Below are positions 42,626-50,729 of a stretch of 64,000 nt of DNA, in pieces. Made by a program: the position numbers and the translations under genes. Source of the DNA: Phenylobacterium sp. (GTDB lineage: Bacteria; Pseudomonadota; Alphaproteobacteria; Caulobacterales; Caulobacteraceae); contig SSMU01000030.1 of assembly GCA_004799545.1 (NCBI GenBank), positions 62,001 to 126,000 on the forward strand, read 5' to 3'. The notes under the pieces were generated by a model that saw only the letters and a program-made list of their open reading frames with translations, searched no databases and had not been told where the DNA came from. The first letter of the stretch is position 1. Every line of letters starts with the position of its first letter.

Positions 42626-43816
42626 CTAGGCGGCCTGCGCCAGGGCGAACACCCGGCAATGTTCGAGATAGGCGCGCTCATGGATGCTGAGCAGGTCGAC
42701 CACGCTCGACCACAGCCAGCTCGGCGCGTCGAGCTGGGCGGTCCGCGCCCGGGAAAGCGCGGCCTGCCAGGCCGCCCGCTGCTCGGCGCTCATCTGCCGG
42801 CCGTGGGCCTTGCCGACCACGCCGGCCAGATAGGCGGCCAGCGCCATGGCCCGGCCGGGCGTCAGCTGTTCGATCTCCAGCTTGAGGTCCTGGGGCATCA
42901 GCTCGCGCAGCACCACGGGCTTGTAGAGCAGCCGGGCCGCCAGCATCCGCATGCCGAGGTTCGGCGACAGCGCCCGGGCGCCCGCCACCACCCGCTGGGC
43001 GTTGTCGCGGGGCATGGCGACCCCGGCGGCGCGCGGAGCCGCGGCGGTGACGGCTTCCTTGAGGTCGACCAGGCAGAAGGACGAGGTCTTGCCCTCGCCG
43101 ATCCGCAGCATGGCCGCGAAGCGCAGCCGGCCGAGCGAGCTGCAGCCCTTCATCCAGTAGGCGGCGTCGACCAGCGAGATCGGGTCCTGGTCGTCGCGGG
43201 ACTGCAGGGTGGTGAGCAGGGCGCGGACGCTGTCTTCCGCGAACAGCTCGCCCAGGGCGGCGCGCTCCTGGTCGGTGAGCGCCCAGAACCGCTTGCCCAG
43301 CGGGATCACCGGCTTGACCGTGTCCAGCCGTTCCTGCGCCAGGTGGCGCCAGCGGCGGCGCGCCGAGCGGTCGAGCAGGCCGCGGATGCTGGCTGGCCTG
43401 AGCTCCTTCTCGCCGGCGCTGTCGAAGTCGCCGGCCATGGCGGTCTCGTAGCCGGCCATCAGGTGCTCGAGGATGTGGGCGGTGGTCACGCCGGGCAGGT
43501 CCGAACCGCGCGCCGCCGAGGCCAGGGAGAGGCCGAGCCGGATCAGGTCGTGGGCCGGGTTGCCGATCACCGTCTGGTCGAGATCGCGGATCTGCACCGC
43601 CACCCGCCCCTTGCTGTCGGCCAGCGGCCCCAGGTTGCCCAGATGGCAGTCGCCGCAGATCCACACCGGCGGGCCCTCGGGCAGTTGGTGCGGTGTCGCC
43701 TCCAGCCATTCGTAGAACTTGACCGTGCTGCCCCTGACGTAGGCGTGCGCCGAGCGCGCCATCTTCAGGTTACGGGTCTCGCGAAGCCGGTCGGCGCGTT
43801 CTTCGGGGCTGGTCAT
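42626..43816 (-). CDS. DUF2252 family protein
   Basis: A 396-residue cytosolic protein of the DUF2252 family, distantly similar to protein-kinase-like/aminoglycoside phosphotransferase folds. Family segments are FYEWLEATP near residue 33, PVWICGDCHLGNLGPLAD (the HGDxHxxN-like loop) near 50, AVQIRDLDQTVIGNPAHDLIRLGLSLA near 73, and MKGCSSLGRLRFAAML near 220. The HxxN and DxD elements suggest possible phosphotransfer, but no member I know has a firm activity. It is divergent from the TPR-ATP-grasp gene with 117 bases shared, so both may be controlled together. It lies 76 bases upstream of the TylF-like gene. Confidence 0.88.
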   Translation of the reverse strand: MTSPEERADRLRETRNLKMARSAHAYVRGSTVKFYEWLEATPHQLPEGPPVWICGDCHLGNLGPLADSKGRVAVQIRDLDQTVIGNPAHDLIRLGLSLASAARGSDLPGVTTAHILEHLMAGYETAMAGDFDSAGEKELRPASIRGLLDRSARRRWRHLAQERLDTVKPVIPLGKRFWALTDQERAALGELFAEDSVRALLTTLQSRDDQDPISLVDAAYWMKGCSSLGRLRFAAMLRIGEGKTSSFCLVDLKEAVTAAAPRAAGVAMPRDNAQRVVAGARALSPNLGMRMLAARLLYKPVVLRELMPQDLKLEIEQLTPGRAMALAAYLAGVVGKAHGRQMSAEQRAAWQAALSRARTAQLDAPSWLWSSVVDLLSIHERAYLEHCRVFALAQAA

Positions 43817-43933
43817 CGCTCGGCCAACGCGGGGGGAAGCTTGGCCGTTCCGAAATAGCGGCGATCCGCGAAGCCATGGCCAAGATTGCGCCGCCGCAAT
43901 CGGCCCGCCCCAAACGCAGGGGCGACTGGGCCG

Positions 43934-45535
43934 ATGAGGCCTGAGCCGTCAGCGTCCGAGGATCCCGCGCCCGCCCTGCGCCGGGCGATGGCCGACCACG
44001 CCCGGGGCCGGCTCGCAGAGGCCGAGGCGGCCTATCGCGGGATCCTGGCGCGGGACCCGGACGAGGTCCGGGCGCTGGGCCTGCTGGCGCTGATCCTCGC
44101 CGACGGCCCGGACGAGGCCGAGGCGGAGCGGATCCTGGCCCGCCATCTCGCGCTTAGGCCCGACGACGATGCGAGCCTCCTGGCGCTGGGCCGGCTCAGC
44201 GCCCGGCGGGGCGACGACGTGGCGGCCGTGGCCCTGTTCCGCCGGGCGGCGACGGCCCGGCCCGGCCTGGCGCCGATCCACAACGAGCTGGGCGTGTCGC
44301 TGCACCGGCTGGGCGATCACGCCCAGGCCCTGGCGGCCTTCGACCGGGCGCTGGCGATCGATCCCGCCTACGCCGTGGCGCACGGCAATCGCGGCCTGGT
44401 CCTGCAGGCGCGAGGCCGCCCGCGGCTCGCCGCCCGGGCGCTGCGCCGCGCCCTGCGGTCCGGGGCCGAGGACGCCGGCCTGTGGGAAGCCCTGGCCAGC
44501 GTGCTCGACCAGGATCGCCGCGCCCAGGCCGCCCGGGTGGTGCGCGACGACCTCGCCCGGCGCACGGGCGTCCAGCGCAGCGGGCGGACCGACGCCGCCG
44601 CGCCGCGGGTGCTGGTGTTGGGCGCGGTCGGAGCCGGCCACGTGCCGACCCGCTACCTGGTGGACCCCGACGCCTTCGCCATCGCCGCGCTCACCCTGCT
44701 TTCGCCGCAGGCGCGGGACGCGTCGCTCGGCCGCGTGGCCCTGGACGAGCTGCGCGACACCGACGTGGTGTTCTCCACCCTCGGCGACGTGGACCGCGAC
44801 GGCGGCCAGCTGTCCGCCGCGACCGCCTTTTGCCTGGCGCTGGACAAGCCGGTGCTGAATCCGCCGGCCGCCATCCGCCACACCGGCCGCGATGCGGCGG
44901 CCGCGCTGTTCGCGGGCATCCCCGGCCTGGTGACCCCGCCGGCCCGCCGCGCCAGCCCGGCGGAGCTGGCCGCGACGCCGATCGAGACGCCCCTGCTGGT
45001 GCGGCCGGCCGGCGACCATGGCGGGCAGAACCTGGTGCGGCTGCAAGACGCCGCCGAGCGCGACGCCTATCTGGCGACCCGGCCGGACGAGCGGCTGCTG
45101 CTGACCCCGTTCCACGACGTGCGCTCGGCCGACGGGCGCTGGCGAAAGTACCGCTTCGTCTTCGTCGACCGCCGGCCGTTTCCCTTCCACCTGGCGATCG
45201 CCGATCACTGGCTGGTGCACTACTGGCGGGCCGACATGGCGGGCTCCGCCGAAGCCCGGGCGGAGGAGGCGCGGTTCCTCGCCGACTGGCGCGGCGTCTT
45301 CGGGCCGCGCGCCGCGGCGGCCGTGGAGGCCGTGGCCCGGCGCCTCGACCTCGACTACGGCGGCCTCGACTGCGCGCTGACCGAGGCGGGCGAGGTGCTG
45401 CTGTTCGAGGCCAACGCCTGCATCCTGCTGCACCTCGACGATCCGGCCGACGTCTTCCCCTATAAGCACCGCGCCGTGCCGCCGATCCGCGAAGCCTTCA
45501 CCCGCCTCGTGCTGGACCGGGCCCGCGGCCGCTGA
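43934..45535 (+). CDS. TPR protein with C-terminal ATP-grasp-like domain
   Basis: A 533-residue cytosolic protein from ATG 43934; TTG 43886 is a longer choice. About four TPR units span residues 10-200, for example APIHNELGVSLHRLGDHAQALAAFDRALAIDPAYA. A Rossmann-like pre-ATP-grasp domain (about 215-330) begins PRVLVLGAVGAGHVPTRYLVD. The ATP-grasp part follows: LLVRPAGDHGGQNLVRLQD near 370, RKYRFVFVDRRPFPFHLAIADHWLVHYWRADM near 430, and the Mg2+ site YGGLDCALTEAGEVLLFEANACILLHLDD near 490, with D and EAN in their usual order. ATP-grasp enzymes join a carboxylate to an amine or thiol through an acyl phosphate. The substrate is unknown; TPRs suggest that it is a protein. Confidence 0.82.
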   Translation: MRPEPSASEDPAPALRRAMADHARGRLAEAEAAYRGILARDPDEVRALGLLALILADGPDEAEAERILARHLALRPDDDASLLALGRLSARRGDDVAAVALFRRAATARPGLAPIHNELGVSLHRLGDHAQALAAFDRALAIDPAYAVAHGNRGLVLQARGRPRLAARALRRALRSGAEDAGLWEALASVLDQDRRAQAARVVRDDLARRTGVQRSGRTDAAAPRVLVLGAVGAGHVPTRYLVDPDAFAIAALTLLSPQARDASLGRVALDELRDTDVVFSTLGDVDRDGGQLSAATAFCLALDKPVLNPPAAIRHTGRDAAAALFAGIPGLVTPPARRASPAELAATPIETPLLVRPAGDHGGQNLVRLQDAAERDAYLATRPDERLLLTPFHDVRSADGRWRKYRFVFVDRRPFPFHLAIADHWLVHYWRADMAGSAEARAEEARFLADWRGVFGPRAAAAVEAVARRLDLDYGGLDCALTEAGEVLLFEANACILLHLDDPADVFPYKHRAVPPIREAFTRLVLDRARGR

Positions 45536-45578
45536 TCCGCTTTCCGTCAAGCTGATGTAGGCTCGCGCCCGACGCCGC

Positions 45579-46286
45579 ATGACAGGGGGAACGCCGTTGG
45601 TCACGCCGATCGCCGAAGTCGCCTTCAACCTGGTCACCGCCTGGGGCATGGGCAGCGTGGTCGGCTGGGAGCGCACCTACAACGGCCGGCTGGCGGGCCT
45701 GCGCACCCACGGGCTGGTGGCCCTCGCCGCCGCGGCGGTGATGACCTTGGCCTATGCGCCGGCGCTGTCGCCCGGGATATTCGGCAAGGTGATTCAGCTG
45801 GAGGCCGCCCCTCTGGCGCAAGGTGTGATGACCGGCCTCGGCTTCCTTGGCGCAGGCGTGATCTTCAAGGAGGGCGTCAGCGTCCAGGGCCTGACCACCG
45901 CGGCGGCGCTGTGGACCTCCGCGGCGCTCGGCCTGCTTTGCGGCCTGGGCCTGCAGCTGCCGGCCGCGCTGGCGACCGTTATTGCGTTCTTCACCCTCAC
46001 CGTCCTGCGCTGGGTCGAGGCCTGGGCGCCGGCCCGGGTCCTGGGGATCGCGGTCTTCCGCTTCACCGCCAAGGCCGCGCCCGACGAGGCCGGGCTGCGG
46101 CGCCTGCTCGGCGATCATGCGGTGTCGCTGCAGGACGTCAGCTACGGCCGGATCCGCGACGGCAAGCTGGTCGAATACCGGGGCAGCATCGAATCCCGCA
46201 GCCACAAGGCCTTCGAGGCCCTGGCCGAACGGCTCAGGACCCTGTCGGAACTGGTCGAGTTCGACCTCAGCCGGATCAGCAAGTGA
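45579..46286 (+). CDS. MgtC/SapB family membrane protein
   Basis: A 235-residue inner-membrane protein. The N-terminal MgtC domain has about five helices (residues 10-150) with GMGSVVGWERTYNGRLAGLRTHGLVALAAAAVM and the conserved GVMTGLGFLGAGVIFKEGVSVQGLTTAAALWTSAALGLLCG. The C-terminal ~85 residues form a cytosolic ACT-like domain (RFTAKAAPDEAGLRRLL ... SRSHKAFEALAERLRTL). Members include the Salmonella virulence factor MgtC, which acts on the F-ATPase and Mg2+ stress; most homologues are of unknown role. It ends 1 base before the convergent ParB-fold gene. Confidence 0.9.
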   Translation: MTGGTPLVTPIAEVAFNLVTAWGMGSVVGWERTYNGRLAGLRTHGLVALAAAAVMTLAYAPALSPGIFGKVIQLEAAPLAQGVMTGLGFLGAGVIFKEGVSVQGLTTAAALWTSAALGLLCGLGLQLPAALATVIAFFTLTVLRWVEAWAPARVLGIAVFRFTAKAAPDEAGLRRLLGDHAVSLQDVSYGRIRDGKLVEYRGSIESRSHKAFEALAERLRTLSELVEFDLSRISK

Positions 46287-46287
46287 G

Positions 46288-46908
46288 CTAGCCGGTCGCG
46301 CTGGGGCCGCACCAGCCGGGCAGGTGCTGCGCTTCGGGCCTCTTGGAGAGGCTCAGGGCGCGGGCGAGCGCCGCGGCGAAGTCGTCATCGACCGCCTTGC
46401 GCTTGATCCGGCGCCGCAGGAAATCGGCCCAGATGAACTCGCTGAACGGGGTGGTCTCCTTGGAGAAGCCGCCCGCCCGCCGCAGCTCCCCCGCCAGGCT
46501 GCGGAACGGGTCGTCGGCCAGGTCCGCCACCGCCTTGGGGATGGCGTCGAAGTCGCGCCGCTTGCCCTCGGCGTCATAGGGGTGGCACCAGCCGCGGTTG
46601 TCGCAGAAGCTCCAGAACTCGGCCTTGGCCAGGTGGCTGAGGTCGGCCAGCACATTGACCGCGACCTCGGCCACGCCCTCGTCGTGCAGGGCGCGGGCCA
46701 GGTGGTGGTGGTCGAGGACGTAGGGCCGGCCCTTCAGCCCACGGATCACCGGGATCATGTGCCGGCCGAGGAAGGCCGGCCCGTCGCGCTCGGCCCGCTC
46801 ACGCCATTCGCGCCGCTTCTCGGCCACTTCGCGCAGGCCCACGGTGATCTGGGTCGGCCGCAGGTCGGCGACCGGGACGGGCTCGAGGATCGGCTCGCGG
46901 GAGGTCAT
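46288..46908 (-). CDS. ParB/Srx-fold nuclease-like protein (ParBc_2)
   Basis: A 206-residue protein with an N-terminal ParB-like domain: PVADLRPTQITVGLREVAEKRREW, then IPVIRGLKGRPYVLDHHHLARALHDEGV, the standard ParB/Srx pattern with DHHHLARAL replacing the GERR/GxHR motif of segregation ParBs. There is no helix-turn-helix centromere-binding domain, so this is not the chromosome partition ParB that would use the parS sites. WSFCDNRGWCHPYDAEGKRRDFDAIP is typical of the ParBc_2 family. It is likely an NTP- or nucleic-acid-binding protein of unknown role. Confidence 0.85.
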   Translation of the reverse strand: MTSREPILEPVPVADLRPTQITVGLREVAEKRREWRERAERDGPAFLGRHMIPVIRGLKGRPYVLDHHHLARALHDEGVAEVAVNVLADLSHLAKAEFWSFCDNRGWCHPYDAEGKRRDFDAIPKAVADLADDPFRSLAGELRRAGGFSKETTPFSEFIWADFLRRRIKRKAVDDDFAAALARALSLSKRPEAQHLPGWCGPSATG

Positions 46909-47011
46909 GGCGCCAAGGTGGCCGCCAGCGGCCTCGCGTCAAGCCTGCGGAGCCTATGGACGCGCGCCCCGACGCTTGCCAGTCTCCGGCCCGAAACGCG
47001 AGGGGGCTCAG

Positions 47012-47578
47012 ATGACGCACGATCCGGCGCTGGAAGCGCACGAACACGCCGAGCACGCCGAACATGCGGCGCATGAGCACGACCCCTTCATCTCGCGGGT
47101 CTCGATCACCGTGGCGATCCTGGCGGTGCTGGCCGCCGGGATGGGCAGCCTGGAGACCATCGAGGCGGGCGGGGCGATCACCTCGGCCAGCGAGGCGGTG
47201 CTGTCGCAGGACAAGGCCACCGACGCCTGGAACGAGTACCAGGCCGACAGCCTGAAGAAGCACATCTACGGCCTGGCGGCCGACGCCGGCGGTCCGAAGG
47301 CCGGCAAGTACGGCGACACCGCCAAGGAGCAGACCGGGAGGCAGGCCGAGGTCAAGAAACAGGCCCAGGAGGACGAGGCTGACCGCGACAAGCTGATGGC
47401 CGCCAGCCGGGAACACGAACATCGCCACCACTGGCTAACGGCGGCGGCGACGCTCACCGAGATCGGCATCGCCATCTGCACCGTGGCGATCATCACCCGC
47501 CGGCGCAGCTTCTGGCTGGGCTCGATCCTGCTGGCGCTGGTCGGCCTCGGCCTGTTCGCGACGGCTTATTTGACCTGA
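47012..47578 (+). CDS. DUF4337 membrane protein with His-rich head
   Basis: A 188-residue protein from ATG 47012. The first ~24 residues are rich in His and Glu (ALEAHEHAEHAEHAAHEHD) and could bind metal. One membrane helix (VSITVAILAVLAAGMGSL) follows, a helical and partly coiled cytosolic or periplasmic stretch (about 45-140), then two C-terminal helices. This is the DUF4337 layout; the family's role is unknown. A hairpin follows the gene. Confidence 0.87.
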   Translation: MTHDPALEAHEHAEHAEHAAHEHDPFISRVSITVAILAVLAAGMGSLETIEAGGAITSASEAVLSQDKATDAWNEYQADSLKKHIYGLAADAGGPKAGKYGDTAKEQTGRQAEVKKQAQEDEADRDKLMAASREHEHRHHWLTAAATLTEIGIAICTVAIITRRRSFWLGSILLALVGLGLFATAYLT

Positions 47579-47594
47579 GCCCGAGCGTCAGCCA

Positions 47595-47617
47595 GCAAAA
47601 GTGGAAACCACTTTTGC
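47595..47617. terminator. Bidirectional hairpin between convergent genes
   Basis: GCAAAAGTGGAAACCACTTTTGC is a perfect 10-bp inverted repeat around AAA. The CTTTT and AAAAG in the stem give a T run in either direction, so it can serve both flanking genes. Confidence 0.7.
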
Positions 47618-47641
47618 GTCCGGCTGCGCGTCAGGAAACAG

Positions 47642-48223
47642 CTACTTCGGCGGTGCCGGGTACTGGATCCGCGGCTTGAGGTTGTCGATCACCGCCCGGG
47701 CGTCGAAGGCGCGCGGGTCGTCCGCGGGTTTGGCGCCGTGATGCATCTGGATCTCGGCGGTGGCCTCGAACTTCTGGATCGTCTGGACGTCATAGCGATC
47801 GCCCCAGAAGGGGTCGCCCCAGAACGGGTCCCAGGTGCTCCAGCCGAAGCCGCGCCGCTGGTAGCGCCAGGTCGGCCGCCAGAAGCCGTAGCCGTGCCAC
47901 GGCGAATAGAGCGGATCGGGCTGCACATAGGTGTGTGCGTCGCGGGAGGTCTGGCGGTCGGCGATCGAGAACCAGTCGTAGCCCTGCTGTACGGTCAGCT
48001 CCGCGGAGCGGAACAGCAAGTAAGCCTCCACGGTCTCGCGCGAGGTCAGGCTGTTGCCGGCGAAGGTGACGCGCCAGCGGTCCGGCTCGACGCGGACCTC
48101 CGAAAATCCGCCCGAGCTGGCCCGGCCGGGAACGCTCGGCTGGTAGGGCGTGGCGGTCTCGCAGGCCGCGAGGCCGGCCGTCAGCGCCAGGGCGACCGCG
48201 AAGCCGATGGATTTGCCGGGCAT
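47642..48223 (-). CDS. Probable outer-membrane lipoprotein (CC0125/CC1285-like)
   Basis: A 193-residue protein from ATG 48223. A lipoprotein signal peptide MPGKSIGFAVALALTAGLAAC ends in a lipobox with Cys 21. After a Pro/Ser spacer comes a short beta-rich domain (VRVEPDRWRVTFAGNSLTSRETVEAYLLFRSAELTVQQGYDWFSI), and then a region rich in Trp, Tyr, Arg and Gly (YSPWHGYGFWRPTWRYQRRGFG). The first part matches a small Caulobacterales family seen as CC0125/CC1285-like. No function is known. Confidence 0.82.
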   Translation of the reverse strand: MPGKSIGFAVALALTAGLAACETATPYQPSVPGRASSGGFSEVRVEPDRWRVTFAGNSLTSRETVEAYLLFRSAELTVQQGYDWFSIADRQTSRDAHTYVQPDPLYSPWHGYGFWRPTWRYQRRGFGWSTWDPFWGDPFWGDRYDVQTIQKFEATAEIQMHHGAKPADDPRAFDARAVIDNLKPRIQYPAPPK

Positions 48224-48321
48224 TTGTCGAACTCGAATCTTCGCATGTCCCGCGATCGGGGCGTCTTCCGGAACAACACTCCGCGGCAATTGTGGTTGCC
48301 GCGAGGCTTTGCCGTTGCGGC

Positions 48322-48726
48322 TTAGGCGCCGACCGTCGCCAGCAGGTAGATGATCCGGCCGAGCGCGCCCACGAACAGGATCGCGGCGGCCACGAACTGC
48401 ACCAGGAACCCCGTGCTGCGCTTGGACGGGTCGGCGACATAGCCGGTGGCGTACATGATCCGGCCGATGATCCAGACCACGCCTAAGGCGGCGGCGATCA
48501 GCTGGTTCCAGTAGATGGCGAACAGCCACATGGAGACCAGGAAGATCGGCAGCCATTCCAGGGTGTTGTAGTGCGCCCGGAACGCGCGCTCGAGCAGCGG
48601 GTCGCCGGTCACCGCCGGGGCGGCGATCCCCGACTTGCCGCGGGCGCGGCCGACGTTCAGTCCCATCCAGAAATAGGTCGCCAGCGCCAGCAATGTGACC
48701 AGCGCGACCCAGCCAAGCGGTTTCAT
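48322..48726 (-). CDS. MAPEG family membrane protein
   Basis: A 134-residue protein with four helices. The conserved MAPEG segment is LERAFRAHYNTLEWLPIFLVSMWLFAIYWN, with the ERAxRAHxNxLE pattern, and GRIMYATGYVADPSKRSTGFLV matches the later RxxYxxGY motif. The eukaryotic family makes glutathione and eicosanoid products. Bacterial MAPEG proteins have glutathione transferase or peroxidase activity where tested, so a detoxifying role is plausible. Confidence 0.9.
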   Translation of the reverse strand: MKPLGWVALVTLLALATYFWMGLNVGRARGKSGIAAPAVTGDPLLERAFRAHYNTLEWLPIFLVSMWLFAIYWNQLIAAALGVVWIIGRIMYATGYVADPSKRSTGFLVQFVAAAILFVGALGRIIYLLATVGA

Positions 48727-48859
48727 TTGGTCGTTCCCCCGGAGCGGCGAACAAGCGTCGCCTTAGGCGGGAACCTTGCCATGGTTGCGGGGGCTGAGGG
48801 AACCGATCCCTATCCCCGGACCGTTTTATCATTCGAGGCAGATCGGGAGCGCCAGGGCG

Positions 48860-49066
48860 ATGGACGTAGACTCCGCGGCCATCAAGGAGATCGACTACGA
48901 CGCCGAGCGCGCCAAGCTGCTCGTGCGCTTCGTGTCGGGCGAGCGCTACGTCTATGTCGGCGTGCCCGGCGAGGTGCATCGCTCCTTCGTCGAGGCCGAT
49001 TCCAAGGGCGGCTTCTTCCAGGCCGAGATTCGCGACCGCTATCCGTTCAACAAGCTGGACAGCTAA
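48860..49066 (+). CDS. KTSC-domain protein
   Basis: A 68-residue protein from ATG 48860 consisting of one KTSC domain (named after lysyl-tRNA synthetase C-terminal). IKEIDYDAERAKLLVRFVSGERYVYVGVPGEVHRSFVEADSKGGFFQAEIRDRYPF carries the full family pattern. A possible nucleic-acid-binding or protein-contact role has been proposed for the family. The ORF track starts earlier at 48776, but the upstream part is not domain-like. It converges with argG. Confidence 0.88.
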   Translation: MDVDSAAIKEIDYDAERAKLLVRFVSGERYVYVGVPGEVHRSFVEADSKGGFFQAEIRDRYPFNKLDS

Positions 49067-49075
49067 CCCCCCCGC

Positions 49076-50347
49076 CTAACCCTGGAAGTGCTCGCCCTTC
49101 GGCGGCGCGCCGGCCGGCGTCCCGTGGCGGCGGTCGCGGTTGGCCTTCACCCGCAGCCTGAGCGCATTGAGCTTGATGAAACCGGTGGCGTCGCGGTGGT
49201 CGTAGGCCACGGCGCCCTCCTCGAAGGTCACCAGCTCCTGGTCGTAGAGCGAATAGGGGCTGGAGCGGCCGATCACCGTGACGTTGCCCTTGTAGAGCTT
49301 CACCCGCACCTGGCCCGAGACCATGGCCTGCGAGCGGTCGATCGCCGCCTGCAGCATCTCCCGCTCGGGCGAGAACCAGAAGCCGTTGTAGATCAGGGTG
49401 GCGTACTTCGGCATCAGCTCGTCCTTCAGGTGCATGGAGCCCCGGTCGAGGGTGATGCTCTCGATGCCCCGGTGGGCGGCGAGCAGGATGGTGCCGCCGG
49501 GGGTCTCGTAGACGCCGCGCGACTTCATGCCGACGAAGCGGTTCTCCACCAGGTCGAGGCGGCCGACGCCATTGTCGTGGCCGAGCTGGTTCAGCCTGGT
49601 GAGCAGGGCGGCTGGCGACAGCGCCTGGCCGTCGATGGCGACGGGATCGCCGTTCTCGAAGTCCAGGGTGAAGACGGTCGGCGTGTCCGGGGCGTCCTGC
49701 GGGCTGATCGTGCGCATGTGCACGAACTCCGGCGGCTCGACGGCCGGGTCCTCCAGCACCTTCCCTTCGGAGGAGGAGTGCAGCAGGTTGGCGTCGACGC
49801 TGAACGGCGCCTCGCCGCGCTTGTCCTTGGTGATCGGGATCTGGTGCTTCTCGGCGAACTCCAGCAGGGCCTCGCGGCTCTTGAAGTCCCACTCCCGCCA
49901 GGGGGCGACCACCCGGATCTCGGGCTCCAGGGCGTAGTAGGCCACCTCGTAGCGGACCTGGTCGTTGCCCTTGCCGGTCGAGCCGTGGGAGACCGCGTCG
50001 GCGCCCACCTTGCGGGCGATCTCGATCTGCTTCTTGGCGATCAGCGGCCGGGCGATGGAGGTGCCCAGCAGGTACTGGCCCTCGTAGACGGTGTTGGCCC
50101 GGAACATCGGGAAGACGTAGTCGCGGACGAACTCCTCGCGCACGTCCTCGATGAATACGTTCTCCGGCTTCACGCCCAGCATCAGGGCCTTCTGGCGCGC
50201 CGGCTCCAGCTCCTCGCCCTGGCCGAGGTCGGCGGTGAAGGTCACCACCTCGGCGCCCAGCTCGACCTGCAGCCACTTGACGATGGTCGAGGAATCCAGC
50301 CCGCCGGAATAGGCGAGGACGACTTTCTTGACGGGCTTGTCGGCCAT
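49076..50347 (-). CDS. argG: Argininosuccinate synthase
   Basis: ArgG joins citrulline and aspartate with ATP to give argininosuccinate. It is 423 residues from ATG 50347; the track adds an upstream stretch. The PP-loop [19 protein letters not shown] is at residue 9, and [12 protein letters not shown] and [18 protein letters not shown] (the citrulline/aspartate site) are in the expected places. The C-terminal oligomerisation helix ends the protein. It is the first gene after a 71-base gap from a small membrane protein. Confidence 0.97.
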   Translation of the reverse strand: MADKPVKKVVLAYSGGLDSSTIVKWLQVELGAEVVTFTADLGQGEELEPARQKALMLGVKPENVFIEDVREEFVRDYVFPMFRANTVYEGQYLLGTSIARPLIAKKQIEIARKVGADAVSHGSTGKGNDQVRYEVAYYALEPEIRVVAPWREWDFKSREALLEFAEKHQIPITKDKRGEAPFSVDANLLHSSSEGKVLEDPAVEPPEFVHMRTISPQDAPDTPTVFTLDFENGDPVAIDGQALSPAALLTRLNQLGHDNGVGRLDLVENRFVGMKSRGVYETPGGTILLAAHRGIESITLDRGSMHLKDELMPKYATLIYNGFWFSPEREMLQAAIDRSQAMVSGQVRVKLYKGNVTVIGRSSPYSLYDQELVTFEEGAVAYDHRDATGFIKLNALRLRVKANRDRRHGTPAGAPPKGEHFQG

Positions 50348-50418
50348 GGCGCGGGGTGGTCCTGAGGTCGGGAGGTGAGCAGAAGTCGCGCGCCTTAAAG
50401 GGCCAACCGCGCGTGGGT

Positions 50419-50727
50419 TCAAGGCCTAAGCACGCCCTTCAACAGCCAAAGCTGCAAGAGCGCCAGCAGCGGGGCGGTCGTCGCCCGCACCCCGAACACG
50501 ATCAGCGCCGCCTCGCCCTCTGCGTCGCGGGCCCTGAGCGCCAGCCACAGCGAGAAGGCGAAGGCCGCGAAGGGCAGGGCCCAGACGCCCAGGCCGCGGC
50601 CGATCTCGCCGATCGGCAGCCGCACCGGCTCGCCAGGCCGGGTGCGGCCCCAGGCCTGGCGCGCGGCGCCGAACATGGTCGCCAGCACCAGCACCCAGAG
50701 CGCGTCGCCGATGTAGGTCAGGATCAC
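50419..50727 (-). CDS. Small membrane protein of unknown function
   Basis: A 102-residue protein with three probable membrane segments (about residues 5-22, 48-66 and 75-98), separated by basic stretches including [15 protein letters not shown] recognise no family. The gene follows kup by 2 bases in the same orientation, so it is probably co-expressed with the potassium transporter. It could be an accessory protein or simply a passenger. Confidence 0.65.
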   Translation of the reverse strand: MILTYIGDALWVLVLATMFGAARQAWGRTRPGEPVRLPIGEIGRGLGVWALPFAAFAFSLWLALRARDAEGEAALIVFGVRATTAPLLALLQLWLLKGVLRP

Positions 50728-50729
50728 GG

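Noticed and set aside
41806-42681. The longer TylF-like ORF starting at 42681
   Set aside because: It would overlap DUF2252 coding by 55 bases and adds a low-complexity stretch. GTG 42549 has a GGGAG in place.
46288-46908. The ParB-fold gene as the chromosome segregation ParB for the parS sites
   Set aside because: It lacks the helix-turn-helix DNA-binding domain and the GERRxR CTP motif. The real parAB is expected to the left of mnmE, outside the window.
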